A DNA stretch of 64,000 nucleotides from Tetranychus cinnabarinus (GCA_022266195.1 WHVY01000010.1:880501-944500), one strand, 5' to 3'. Positions 35,301 through 46,837 are shown, counted from the first letter of the stretch. Program-made: numbers and translations. The notes: generated by a model not told the origin, from the sequence alone.

Positions 35301-35357
35301 CAAATTTTAATTCTGTTTCATTGATTTAATTAATTACAGGAGAAAGTTGGATATTAA
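32313..35357 (+). CDS. ArfGAP2/3, intact gene
   Basis: Exons 32313-32387, 32563-33186, 33495-33906, 34013-34202, 34291-34429, 34543-34767 and 35340-35357 give 560 residues with consistent phases. ArfGAP zinc finger (CFDC...CIDC) and Arg finger in exon 2; KRGLGAQRV repeat region; a coiled basic segment; the C-terminal amphipathic region of this family (YASGLSNVTANLYDV... SRVAGRLSSLATDVMSSFQ). Known role: coatomer-dependent GTPase activation of Arf1 on Golgi COPI vesicles. Length fits ArfGAP2/3. The 3' part (from 34535) lies in the right arm. Compared with the chimeras it keeps about 50 extra residues in exon 2 and differs at about 5% of bases. The last five-codon exon is the least certain. Confidence 0.92.
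33301..33434 (+). ncRNA. H/ACA-like snoRNA in ArfGAP2/3 intron 2
   Basis: Hairpin 1 has the upper stem AGTTGGT (33316-33322) with ACCAAACT (33337-33344, one bulge) and a lower AGCGG/CC-GCT stem; the H box AGAATA is at 33364-33369. Hairpin 2 has a perfect stem GGGAACTT (33386-33393)/AAGTTCCC (33408-33415), a weak lower stem and an ACA at 33429-33431, 13 bases after the stem as expected. Flanked upstream by TTTTTGCAG. Expected to guide pseudouridylation; target not assigned. An alternative, a cassette exon, lacks a usable donor. Confidence 0.65.
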
Positions 35358-35889
35358 CAGGTTTTCCATGAGTCATGAAAAAATCGGTCCAGTTGTTTTA
35401 TGGTTCATCAAAATGCTTAAAAGTTGGCAATGGTCTATTTTATTTATTATTATGTTCATGTTACACATCCATTTTATCTGATGTCAATAATAAAAGATCT
35501 TGCAAACAATTTTGATATTTTGGTATTTTAATATTTATTTTACTTTAAATGTGCGTTAAATGCAATCAAAGCCAGTCTAAGAATGAACTCAATGATTGGT
35601 TACTACTCCAAGCAAAAAAAGGGAATAGTGTGCTGATGATTTGATAAAATGCTTAAGCTCTGCAGATAATGTGTGTCTTGTTTGTGTGCTCTGAGATGTT
35701 ACGTTGTCTTTTTTGTTTGTTTCAGTTCTGTGCAGGTGTTCATTTCGTGGAATGGTGAGATCTTAGAGATTCTTTATTTTATGTGTGTGTGTGTATTACA
35801 TACAAACGTATGTATTTAAATGGTAAAATTGTTGTTGTTGTTGACGGTGGGCTATTTATATATGATAAGGCGGATATACAACAAAATTA

Positions 35890-37899
35890 CTACAAAGTTC
35901 CGAGTCTTTTAAGATGACAATCTCTACAGAGAAGGTGACTATTCAATGGATAACATCTCTGAGATGGTTCATCAGTTAATTGCATACCACAATCTTCACA
36001 GGTATAACAATCAACATGATAATCTTTATCCATTGAGACTACTCGCACTGTTTCATCTGATCCTTCAAGAGGAGTTATATCACCACCACAGGAAGCACAT
36101 TTCGGTGCATAAGCTCGATGATAGTCTGCAACACAATAAATTTTATTATTCATGTCAATGGTGAATGGAACACCATCAAGGCACTCATTACAGGTGCAAC
36201 ATCTAAAGCATCCAGGATGATATGATTTACCCATAGCTTGAAGTATCATTTCAATTATAAGATGACCACAAACAGCACATTTTTCTGCTGTTTGCTGAAA
36301 TCCTGAATATAGATAATCTTCTTCACAATAAACTTTCCCATGTACATTGTAGAAAGCCTTACCCCTCAAGACACGACCACAACAACAACAAACAAAACAG
36401 GATGTATGATATAAGTTTCCCATAGCTTGACAAGCTTGATCCGCACCTTGAACTTTATCACCACATGTATGGCACAGACCAAAAAATTCACATTGAAGTG
36501 ATTTCTCAAACTCATCCTCAATTTGTTTCATTAAAGCTTCAATCTTTTTCTCAGCCTCTGTAGGCCGTTTTGGTCGTGGAGGCGTCACATTATAAGAGTT
36601 TAAATTGGGCTTGGGTGCGGATGGTATCGGTGGAGGACGGGAAGGCTGTGTGGGCGCTGTCACATAATTAGGAGCTTGTGAATGCCTATAAGAGTGTTGA
36701 GTACGTTGCTGTAAGACTGTAGTTGTGTAGGAAGCTGACACGGGCGTTGTTGAGTCAATTTTGGCAAAATCACCGTTGACTCGTTGATTCCCTAAATCTC
36801 TTGCAACTTCTACCTAAAAGAGAGTAGGAAAAGAAAAGGAGAAGGAGAAGAAGGAGAAGACAAAGAAAAATAAAAATAAAAATAAAAATAAAATTTAATT
36901 AAATTGTGATCGAAAAATATGAGTTGTATGAAATTCCTATGGGAACTTAAAATGATATAATAAAGTTCCCTCAAACTTATCCAATTTATTCTAGCAGGCA
37001 AGTAAGGAGGAAGTTTGGTCACTAAATAAATGTACCAACTCCGCTGGCAATTAACCTGCAAAAGTGATTCTTCTAAATCTGAATGGATAGTTTCTTTGTA
37101 AATATCATTGTTTCTAATCTTAAAAATATTAATATAATAGATATAACAATAATAATTTTACTTACTCTTCTTATTGTTGAAATGGGTTGCCGGTTGTTGA
37201 TGACATGTTTATAGTATGACTTAGCATCTTCGTTTTCATCGCAATTAACTTTTAATTTATCAAATCTTATTGATTCAGCTCCTCCTCCACTAGAAGAAAC
37301 GTTTATGAATAATTCAGTTCCATATTGTCTCATTGCTTGATTAGCTAATGTAGCCAATTTATCTTTATAAAGCTGAGCAACTCGACTTGAATATTTTTCT
37401 TTGATATCTTTGGTAGTACAATTATATTGTTGGAAGAATGATAAGGCATTAGCATTACCGCCACATTGCATGGATCTCAATTGAAGCCAAGTCCAATTTG
37501 TATCCAATTGAGTTGATCGGACAATGGAAACATGTACTCCAAGAGATCGATGGTTTGCTGAACAATCTATACATATGAATATTCCAAAACTAACACTTGC
37601 CCAGGACGGATTTATAGCTCCACAGTCGAAACATTGCTATAAAAGTTATATGGAAAAAGCAAGCAGAAAGAACAAAATATTAATCATAAAATATAAAATA
37701 AAATAAAATAAAATAAAACAAGATGAAATGAAATAAAAAGCAAGAATCAAAAAGGTAAATGAACCTTTTCAGTAGAATCATAGAAAAAGGTAAGAAATCC
37801 ATGTAAATTACATAAAATACTAACCTTATTAGCAGGAATTGATCTCAATTTATTAAATACAGCCAGTAGCTCGTTCTTTGAAGGTTTACTTTCTGACAT
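35890..37899 (-). CDS. ArfGAP2/3-Ajuba (LIM) chimeric protein, copy 2
   Basis: Exons 37825-37899, 37166-37636 and 35890-36813, phase 0 throughout, 489 residues. The 283-residue Pro-rich/LIM part is identical to copy 1, as is the sampled GAP part. Domain order and alternatives are as for copy 1. It is tail-to-tail with the intact ArfGAP2/3 gene, whose end lies about 530 bp away. The upstream region contains AGACCAT-type tandem repeats and a GCGCCATCTATTGTG box near 38029. Confidence 0.8.
36922..37055 (-). ncRNA. H/ACA-like snoRNA, copy 3
   Basis: Reverse complement of the copy at 26620-26753, in the corresponding intron of chimera copy 2. H box, hairpin stems and terminal ACA are unchanged. 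Confidence 0.65.
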
Positions 37900-38230
37900 A
37901 TTTGATAATTCAAATCACAAATTAAAAGTACCAAAAAACAAACCTCAACTTTGTTTTGCCAAAAAACTAACAAAATGAAGTTTGTTATTCTATACGGATC
38001 CCAAATGGTCTTATGGTCTTATGGTCTTCGCGCCATCTATTGTGAAGAGGGTAATAACATCAGTAGATTAATTTAGCTTAAATTAAATTTTAGTTTTGTT
38101 TAATTGTTTTCTTTTTTTTCATCTAATTTCTATTATTGTTTCGATTATTCATAATTAAACACTTTATTTATCTAGCAACCAATTGTTGCGTTTTAATACT
38201 ATCAAATGATGCATTCCTCTGTATTAAAAT

Positions 38231-39531
38231 GAACAAACATTCAAGTACGAAGCTAATTGTTGAAAAGACAAGACTCTTGCTAGCAAATCTATCTATTATT
38301 TGAACTTCTAATTGATTATCTATGTTAATTGTCCCTCTACTCGACATATTCTCCATCTTGATGTCTGTCCAAGTTATGATGATAACATTATCCAATCTCC
38401 AAAATTTCGCATTATTATTGCTCTAATTATTCATTGGATTTTCAGTTGAACAATCAGATCCTTCGTTGTATCAAACATTCACTTGTCCACTCCGCTTCAT
38501 TAGAAATGGCATCAACTTGGTCAAATTCGTATCCTTTTATGTACTTTTTTTGAATCTTTAAAAGTGCGAAATTTACAGCATCTTTCCTGTCGAAAATCTC
38601 GAGAATTTGTTCATTGAAAGCTTCTCCAACAACCTTTTGTACGCTAAAAACCTTTGAAATTGCCAGAATTTTTTACCAGTTTCAAGCAAGATTACTAACT
38701 AATACCATAATGGACTCATGTTTAAGCAGCTTTTCATTAGGACAGTATTAGTCCCAGACTGAATCGATAAGTAAACAATGGTATCTTTAAGACATATTGT
38801 CTGCATTCAATCCACTCGTCAGGCTCTTGAAGATAATTCACTGAATCATTGTAAATGAAAGCAGAATAACACTTTAACCATATAATTTATTTGACCTAGA
38901 AGCAAATCCAACACTTAAAGCTGTGGCTTTTTTGCGATTTAAGTTTGTAAAGACAAGAAAGTCTTGATTCTTGTTTCTTTATCACTTACTGACTATTCAA
39001 GATTATCTTCTTGCTAATCATTTATTTAGTTTACATTTAAATCAGTTATTTGTAATGCGATATTACAATGATCAAGAATAATAAGTATTTATTGCTGCGT
39101 AAATAAATTGGTGTCATCTTGGTATTATGATAATTACTTTTCTCCTATCAATGGTAGCTCATCAAGATCACAATCATTTTACAACTTGTGTTTCTCAATC
39201 ACTGATTGAAGTCAGTCTTTGAGTACAGTAGTTATTATTTTCATTTATATAAAATAATTAATACACAAGTATCATTCCTAAGATCATTAAGGATAGCAAT
39301 CAAAGTGTGAGAAAATTGATAAAGAAAACAGTTACCTCGGAAATTTAATTCTGGTAAGTGTAATAGTCTTGTAAAACTTGAACGTCTAATTATCTCACCA
39401 TTCATCAATTATTTCAACCTTCTTCTGTCAAAGGTTAATCTGTTACCAAGCCACCAGTGATTAACTCAATCATTCTGTTTACTTATGAGTGTTGATTGAA
39501 TAAACTGAAGTAAAAAATTATTTCTACTCAA
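38231..39531. other. Intergenic, right of the inverted repeat
   Basis: No gene recognised. Short frames on the minus strand (38168-38395) are antisense to repeat sequence. Confidence 0.4.
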
Positions 39532-39759
39532 TTGTGCTTTGAAATAGATATGATGATGAAAAAAGAAGTGGTTAAGCAAAACTATGGAAGGACTCCTGAA
39601 GATCAAGCAATAATTGAATTACTCCGAGATGTTGTGCGTAAATGTACCAATCCTGATTCCTCCAAACGTCCTTCAGCCTCTGAGCTTTATGAATCCTTGT
39701 CCTTCCATTTGCATAGTTTTGATACCGATCCTAAGAACATTGGAGAGACAATCATCTGA
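39532..39759 (+). pseudogene. Protein-kinase C-terminal lobe fragment
   Basis: About 75 codons; ELLRDVVRKCTNPDSSKRPS with the following ASELYESL resembles the final kinase helix motif (C..xDP..RPS..EL). No ATP-binding or catalytic loop is visible in the preceding kilobase, so this is a truncated fragment or a terminal exon of something not recognised. The frame opens without a convincing start codon. Confidence 0.4.
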
Positions 39760-40159
39760 ATTGGAATGACAGGGAAAATTATCTACAAAAAGAAAGATCA
39801 GAAATGGATGAGTAATGAATACTTTGGTTGGATTTAAAATGGAAGTGAGGAAACCACAATTCATTGAACTAACAATTGGAAAAGATATTGTTACCCTTTT
39901 GAACTGTATTGATTGTGAATATTGATTAATGTTCAATTGTGATAGATCACCTGATTTTTAAATGGCAAACAAAACAATAATTGTTGCAAATATATGAGAA
40001 AATTTGTAATGTTTACTTTTATTACACTGGTAAAAGTTATTTTTGAGTTTGTTAAACCTCTAGTATACTTAATGTCAATAAAACATGTGTGAAAATACAA
40101 AATAATGACCATGTAATAAATACGATTAATTAAACTAATTCATTAAGATTGGTCTTGCG
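39760..40159. other. Spacer before FAD synthase 3' end
   Basis: Non-coding; presumably UTR of the minus-strand FAD synthase. Confidence 0.4.
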
Positions 40160-40946
40160 TTAGTATGTGGATCGACCTTGTCTTTCATCCTGAGGGTCAC
40201 TCAACATGTAAGCTGGAAAATACCCATTTCCTGATGGATCTTTGAGCTTTGGATTGACAAATGTATTCCTAGCTGTACCTATAGATGTATATCTGAAAAA
40301 GAAACAGAAATTTGTTAGTAAAAAATAAAAAATGATAAAACAAATTGAAAACTCACCCTTTATCATATAATGAACAGTAGGGCACTTCAAGATCACGCAG
40401 AAAACTCCAAATTTGATGATAAGACCAATTAAGCAAGGGATTAACTCTAATAAATTCAGGCCAACCCGGGTCAGTAGGCTCAAAAAATGAGATTGGCTTG
40501 ACTAGATCAGTACTTCTGGTTCCCATAAAAATATGACTAACTGTTGTTTCATTTTTGAAATTTTTCAAAGCTTCTTTGAAATTGGGTCCATTAACAGATT
40601 TTAGATCCAAATTGTATCTTGTAACAGAGCTTTGAATGAAATCCTCCAATTCAGGGAAAGTATCAGGCATTAAAATTAGCAAAGTCATTAATTTAGGGGC
40701 CAAGTCTCCGTGGTTTAGATTTCCTCGTTCAAATTTATCAAGAGTAACCAGGTAAACAAGGTGAAGTAGAACGGTGCAATCTTTACCTCCGTTAAAACTA
40801 ATGGCGATTTTTTTGTGATCATTGTTAATTTCATCAAGACACTTGTTAATCACACCAATGGCTTCAACCACGTGCTCGTTTCCATCTTTTAAAACATATT
40901 GATGTAGTTTGGCCAACCAAAGGTCAATGTTCTGTTTTAACATCAT
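40160..40946 (-). CDS. FLAD1: FAD synthase (FMN adenylyltransferase, PAPS-reductase-like)
   Basis: Two exons, 40357-40946 and 40160-40292 (donor AAAGG|GTGAGT, acceptor TTTTTCAG|AT), giving 240 residues. The enzyme transfers AMP from ATP to FMN to make FAD, in cytosol or mitochondria. Seen: the PP-loop-like SFNGGKDCTVLLHL near 50-63, the MGTRSTD segment, a WPEFIRVNPLLNWSYHQIW substrate region and CSLYDKGYTSIG. It corresponds to the C-terminal synthase half of animal FLAD1, without the molybdopterin-binding domain, as in yeast Fad1. Start taken at MMLKQ (40946), since the longer frame begins at a non-ATG codon. Confidence 0.93.
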
Positions 40947-42252
40947 TTTTTGGTGAAACAATTAGGTACAGGTTTTAAGTAACAATTGAATGGGTTAAAT
41001 GAACTGCCAGTCACTAATAAAATCAATAATCTAGTTTCTCCCAGTAGCTGATCACCTTTCAACGAACAGTGAATAAATGAGAAGAAAATGTAAAAAAACA
41101 AACAATAACAATGACTACTAATGATAATGGTAATGATAAATTATTAACAGATAAGCAACGTCAGCATCTATATGGTGAAAATTTAACCATCATATGTTGA
41201 TGAAATTTCCATTACCCAACTCACATCGTTGTCATAAATTAAAGTTTCAATCATATCTAACAGAGAAATAATAAATGAACAGTGAATTCCTCATAATCCT
41301 GAAAAATATAAAGAAAAATAGAAAAAAATTACATTAGAAATCGTAGGAATAAATTAATCATCTGAAACAAAAAGATACAAATCAAATTATTAGATGTCTG
41401 ATAATAAGTACCGGGTCAAATAAATACTTTCAATTCATATGATAACCTGATGAAATAAATAAGATTTGTGATCAATGTAATGAGAGGAGAGACAAGTGGA
41501 AATGTATGCTTGGCTAGCTATTGATTTATATCTGAATCAACAGAGTGTCAATAAATTCAACAATTAAATTGAACACATTATGAGGATAATTGAAGTCTTA
41601 TTTAACAAAAAAAATCACATGGACAAAGGTAGACTATTGTAGTACACATGAGAGAATGTCAAGTAAACGATTGATGTTAATTAAAGTCATTAGGATCGCT
41701 ATTACGAGTGACTATTAAAAGTGAGAATTTTTATCACAAAGTTAGCTACAGACTTCAGTTTCACAGGAGCTAATTAATTACCTTAAAAAAGGTTATAATT
41801 GTATTTAATTAGCCTAATAAATTCAATGTTGAAAGATATTAAATGAAATGAAGGAGCAATAATAGAAATATTAGCAAAATTTTTGACTATGTGAAATGAA
41901 ATACTTACATCAACTAGATATTACACTTTCAAATAGTGACCTTAAAGGTCAGATTAAACTGGATCACATTAAAATTATGGATGCCGGTTTAATAAATAAA
42001 ATAAATTGTTGTTTGGAAACAATGTTTTTGAAAATTGCGGTTAAGAATTAGATTATTTGGTTACTATAACCGGTTTCTGTAAAACTGGTTACTCTTCATG
42101 GTTACAAAGTAATCCGTTTATAGTCTTCAGAAGACATTTCTTTCGTTCCAACCATTTTCATTCTCAGGCCCCGCAGTTCACATCTTTTTTTATTTCAGTT
42201 TATTTAAAATTTGGAATTATCTTATTATTCTTATTATTTTCTTCTGAGTTCC
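40947..42252. other. Intergenic between FAD synthase and eIF1
   Basis: Divergent promoters expected here. The last 200 bases (ACTATAACCGG onward) resemble 62095-62280 and so are probably eIF1 promoter and 5' UTR. No other gene seen. Confidence 0.45.
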
Positions 42253-42939
42253 ATGTCTTCTAGCAGTCAAATTCATAATTTGAAAACTTTTGGTGAGTAA
42301 TTATTTAGCCTTAACGTTGGTTTTTTACTGTGAAATATTTTCATCTACAACTGGTTTTTATTTCAGATCCCTTCGCGGATGCTATCAAAGCTGATGATAC
42401 TGTTCATGACGGTCTAATTCACATACGTATTCAGCAGAGGAACGGTCGAAAGACACTTACCACTGTCCAAGGCATTGCTGATAATTATGATAAAAAGAAG
42501 ATTGTTAAAGCCTGCAAGAAGGTTAGTTATCTTTGCTCTTGACGTGTTCTCCTTCATTCCTATGTTTCAATGTTAGTGTGATTTCTCAACGTCAGAGTTG
42601 TGTTAGAAATCATTCATAACATTGACCTTCTCTACCAATCATTATCATCTCTTTCCTTTAACAGTTCACCATTTTTTTTGTTGCCGCGTCTCATTTGTTC
42701 TTAGCTAACCTGTTTTCTTCTAATCCTGTCTTTCTTTCAACGCTAATGTCTGTACTTTTCCTTAAACATCTTTTTTTCTCTCTTCTAAACAGGAGTTTGC
42801 TTGTAACGGAACAGTGGTTGAGCATCCTGAGTATGGAGAAGTCATTCAACTGCAAGGTGATCAGCGAAATAACATTTGCCAATTTTTAACTAAATATGGT
42901 ATCGCTAGAACTGAGCAACTAAAAGTCCATGGTTTCTAA
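42253..42939 (+). CDS. eIF1: Translation initiation factor eIF1 (SUI1)
   Basis: Exons 42253-42292, 42367-42521 and 42793-42939 give 113 residues, the standard length. The 40S-bound factor monitors start-codon selection. Seen: NLKTFDPFADA start, GLIHIRIQQRNGRKTLTTVQG, KKEFACNGTV, GEVIQLQGDQRNNI and the closing GIARTEQLKVHGF. The sequence is highly conserved. Two short introns with good signals. A decayed copy of its 5' part occurs at 62095-62405. Confidence 0.98.
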
Positions 42940-43522
42940 GAACCATATATTTGTGGTATGGTAATTGCGGTTGGCTAAGGACGAAACAAAGGAATTCATT
43001 TCATTACTATCATAGATATATATATGTATGTGTTATTGTATATATACTATATATATTTATATGATTTCTCTTTAATCAAAACTCAAACTGCATCTTGATC
43101 GTCATCCCTAACCTACCATCTCCTCACGAAATTGGGTTTCACGTTAAACCGCCAATAAAGGGATACATTACAAGCCATACTACATTCTCCTTTTCTTCAT
43201 TTTTCTCCCACGGTTTAAGCACTCTTCAAATCACCATAATCAGCAGAAACATTTTACCCAATTATTGTCAAAAAACTTGTTATATAGTTTATCCACCTCT
43301 GATATCAGCTTAACCATGGCCAAATACGAAATAAAATTACCATTATCCATTGAAAACAAAGACTTGTCCATTTCTTTCAAAGTCATTGTGCAAAAATCAT
43401 TCATAATAATTATGACTACTATTCAAGGCAATATCTAGAGTTAATTGAACACAAAGTCAGACATGTTGAAATAACTTAAACAGTCTCGAGGTTGAAAACA
43501 ATTCAATGACGTGAAATAAATT
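42940..43522. other. eIF1 3' UTR and gap between convergent genes
   Basis: Contains a TATATA-rich run at about 43010-43060. No gene seen. Confidence 0.45.
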
Positions 43523-44883
43523 TTATTTAAATTCAGGTGGATTAAGAATCTGAACTTCTTCTTCGCTAAGATCATCTTCAACCGTGATTTCTTGGTATTT
43601 ACTAGAGTTTTTCGATCGTTTGCTAAATTGCTTGGCTTTGCTATCGGGTTCATCCTCGTTATTTGTCGTTTCCTCATCTTCAATGTACATGTCTTCATTT
43701 TCGTCATTTTCAACATTTTCTTGAAATTCATCGATGAAATCCCAATTTTGGCCTCTTCCTTCACCAATCCCAACTGTATCGGAAGCATATCGGTACATTT
43801 TGGTATTCTGGGCAACTTCTAGATCAATTATAACATCATCATCGTCATAAGTCTCCTGGACTTCTTGCAATTCGATTTCTTCTTTTTTGTAGCTACACAG
43901 AACTGAGCTACTTTCTCTTATTAGAGGCGCGTATCCAATCTCTGCACCTTCTGTGGATCGTTTCTTTAAATCTTGTTCGACTGCCAATTTGACAAAATTT
44001 GTTAAATATTTACTCCTTTCTATTGCAAGTTGACAACAGTTTAAGACAACGTCTTTTGTAATTGCTGATTTTCCTGAAATATGAATAGTAGTTATTTCAC
44101 GATAGATATTGGATCCCACGATTAAATAACCATCACAAACTTGTTCTTCAGCTTGAGTTGGGTCACAGACGAACTTGGAGTTGTCAAAAAAAGTGAAACT
44201 AGTACAGAATGGATAATGAAGTATGTTAAGAGGTATTGGATGGCGCTCATCAAACGAATGAATCTTAATTTTATCCTCTACAACAGAGACGTCTGGTCTT
44301 TTGAAGTGAGATAAAGAAGCTAGAAGAGCTATAGAACAACACTCTGGAAGATTACCGTCATCATTCATCACAATAATATCAGTTTCTAAAGCATACACTT
44401 TCTCTCCCGAGATAATGCACAATGATTCTAAATCTAAACATCTCGAATCTTTTACATTTTTCTCGATCATTCTCATAATTTCAACCACTTTCTCATAAGT
44501 ATGAATCATGGAGGCTGTAAGATCAACTCTAATATTCAACAGTCCTTCACAGCTTTTAACAGCTTTGGGTTCTGCTATTTGATAAGTGATGTTACACATA
44601 ACACGTGTATCGCCAAGGCTAACTACAGATGAACCATAATCTAAGCCAAATCCAATGGACAATTTACGAAAATCCTTCGACGACCTTCCATCAATTCGCT
44701 ACAGAAAATTAAAATTCAGAAAAAAAGAAAGTCAAAATTAGAGCGTTTTCAATCACATTGTTTACACGATGAATTATCAAGGTAGAATACACTTCTTACT
44801 TTATCATCTTTGACAGCAGTGAAAATGAAATTTTTATTACACGAAGGAATAGATTTGGGTTTTAATCTTTGCATGAAACTCAT
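43523..44883 (-). CDS. EXOSC9: Exosome complex component RRP45 (EXOSC9)
   Basis: Exon 1 is 44800-44883 and exon 2 is 43523-44698, phase 0, 419 residues. A non-catalytic RNase PH-like ring subunit of the 3'-5' RNA exosome. Seen: KDDK|RIDGRSSKDFRKL, GSSVVSLGDTRVMCNI, the EGLLNIRVDL segment, CCSIALLASL, and the second RNase PH subdomain with DGYLIVGSNIYREI. An acidic C-terminal tail follows, as in animal EXOSC9. Exon 1 was placed from its MSFMQRLKPKSIPS start and AAA|GTAAG donor. Nothing unusual. Confidence 0.95.
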
Positions 44884-45404
44884 GATGGATGAAACTATAA
44901 CTATGAACAAAAATTTAACCGAATTGAATTAAACCAAACTGAAATATAAACATAAAGCTTTCCATTTATTTTTAAACAACAATATCGCGCTTTTTCCATA
45001 ATCGCCATCTATTGATAGAATCGATGACTTACAATAAAAATGAAATTTTAATTCCTAATTACAATTGTAACTACAACGTAATTGATTTATCTGATTATTG
45101 TGCGATTCAATTTTTTCATTTCTGTAAAATTTGATAAAAAATTGTAAACATCCAAATGTTACGAAACTCGTTAAGTGCAAAAGAGATTGAATGAGTCCCT
45201 AAATGTCATGGTCGATCATTTGATAAGTTTTATCTGAATTAGAGCGTAGCTTGAAATATGTTCACTTTATATCGTTAAAATTGAGCTTTTATCAAAATTA
45301 AAGGATTAAACTACTATCGATATTCAAAGCTTGATTCATGATCAAAGTAAATTTTGATTAATTCAGTTTGAAATAGCGGGCAATTCGAAGCTAACCATGA
45401 GATG
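44884..45404. other. Promoter region between EXOSC9 and the snoRNA host
   Basis: Non-coding; contains a CGCCATCTATTGATAG box near 45003. Confidence 0.4.
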
Positions 45405-45439
45405 GCAGCAGTGAATTACGGATATCCGTAAATTGCTGC
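45405..45439. promoter_or_regulatory. Promoter-proximal palindrome
   Basis: TTACGGATATCCGTAA at 45416-45431 is a perfect 16-bp palindrome inside a near-palindrome bounded by GCAGCA and TGCTGC. It lies about 75 bp before the first exon of the putative snoRNA host. Confidence 0.4.
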
Positions 45440-45905
45440 ATTTTTGTTTTTTTTTGTTTATAAAACAACATGGAAAATATTTTAGTTTAATTGCTAAGTT
45501 TTGTTACAATCCAATGGGTCCACCGATTGTTATTCAAGGTAATTTCAATTTTCTTATTGTTTTAAAATATTGTCGTATTGTGATAATGTATGCTGTAAAT
45601 CATGGTGTCTAGGTTGTCCAAATATTCAAGTGATAACTTTTTCGGCTAATTTAAGTTTTGTATTTGTAAATTTAATCTAATCTTTCCACTCAACAATTCT
45701 TCTTTTTTTCTTATAGGCATTCACTCGAACCTTGATCAGTTATGGGTTCAATTAAGTGAAATTTGGGAGCTTCCGAAAGTAACGTGATGAAATATATAAT
45801 CAACATGTGGTTATGAAAATTTCAACTTCGACATCTTCGTCACTTCGCTTCCTGTTCTAACATGATTTCTTAGGTAATTCTTCATAAATTTAGTTTACTT
45901 CCGTT

Positions 45906-45980
45906 TAAAAATGATGCTATTTTACTGAGTATTTGCTACTCATGAGATCACAATGATTGAAATTACCAGTTCTGATTTTA
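45906..45980 (+). ncRNA. Box C/D snoRNA candidate A
   Basis: Terminal stem TAAAA/TTTTA, box C ATGATGC (45911-45917), box D' CTGA (45925-45928), a GAGTA-TTTGC-TACTC hairpin, C' ATGATTG and box D CTGA (45972-45975). Target not assigned. Paralogue of candidate B. Confidence 0.6.
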
Positions 45981-46213
45981 GTTTCAAAATTTCACTCACC
46001 ACTAGCTTCTATATACTTATCTAATTCGTTTTTGTATTTCTTTCAATGTAGAAACTGATCTAAACAATATCTTGAAGGTGATTTAGGCAAGAAACCATTC
46101 ATGGAATAATTTTGCTTATCACCACTTCATGGGTCTTTTTACATGGTTACTGATTCGATTGTTGAATCTTCGTACTTAAGGTGATTGAATATTTTTATTT
46201 TTATTTCTACCTT

Positions 46214-46286
46214 CGATATGATGTTATTTATTGAGTATTTGCTACTCATGAAGGTTTAATGATTGAAATTTTCAATTCTGATCACC
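46214..46286 (+). ncRNA. Box C/D snoRNA candidate B
   Basis: Box C ATGATGT (46218-46224), D' TTGA (46231-46234), the same GAGTATTTGCTACTCATGA hairpin block as candidate A, C' ATGATTG (46259-46265) and box D CTGA (46278-46281). The terminal stem is weak. Confidence 0.5.
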
Positions 46287-46599
46287 AAACATCATTTCTC
46301 ATCTGAATTTCTTATTCAATTACTAATGTCTACTTATCTCTTCCACAGGTATTCATCACTTATTTAAATATTTCTGCCTTCTTTCTCATGATGCTTTAAC
46401 TCCAATAGATCCTTCTTATCATTGATGATGAGATTATTTTTACTGAATTATTCAAATTATTACTATCTAATTTAGTATTTCTAGACTTACTAATTAATTG
46501 TTGCTTTCGTTAGGTTCAAAACTGGTTCCCATGTATCTTTGATATTTGTTGGATGTTTTATGTAAGTTGATCATTCTAGTGCTTCTATATGTTTGTGTC

Positions 46600-46668
46600 A
46601 GTCCGTGATGAGTTAACCATATCTGATTTGATGATTTGATATTTTGTATTAGCTCTAGCTGACCTTGA
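46600..46668 (+). ncRNA. Box C/D snoRNA, SNORD57/snR51-like (18S rRNA guide)
   Basis: Box C GTGATGA (46605-46611), D' CTGA (46623-46626), a C'-like TTGATGA and box D CTGA (46659-46662). The guide just upstream of box D, TGTATTAGCTCTAG, is perfectly complementary to the near-universal 18S rRNA segment CTAGAGCTAATACA. The fifth-base rule points to the A of CTAGA, the adenosine methylated by human SNORD57 and yeast snR51. Confidence 0.8.
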
Positions 46669-46837
46669 TTTATATTTAAATTGCGGCATCTTACAATCAA
46701 AAACTGACCGCCTAATCTTTTATCTTTTCTAGTAAAATTTTGGTAGGCAGTAAAAAAGACGTTCTTTCCAGGCTTGCATAGCCCAGGATCTTAGAAGAAA
46801 AAGTGTGAGTATTGATTAAATCTTTTCCTGTATAAAT

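Larger units (their letters stand above)
34535..38230. repeat. Right arm of the inverted duplication
   Basis: Reverse complement of 25450-29134 with a few indels in simple-sequence runs (for example extra TTTTTA units near 36870). It contains the 3' end of intact ArfGAP2/3 (+) and chimera copy 2 (-). Continuity with the full ArfGAP gene makes it the likely parental arm. Confidence 0.95.

Noticed and set aside
45784..45872. Snorna starting at canonical GTGATGA (45784)
   Set aside because: No box D (CTGA) found before the next acceptor.
46388..46446. Another C/D snoRNA with ATGATGC, ATGATGA and CTGA
   Set aside because: No terminal stem and poor box spacing; too weak to list.
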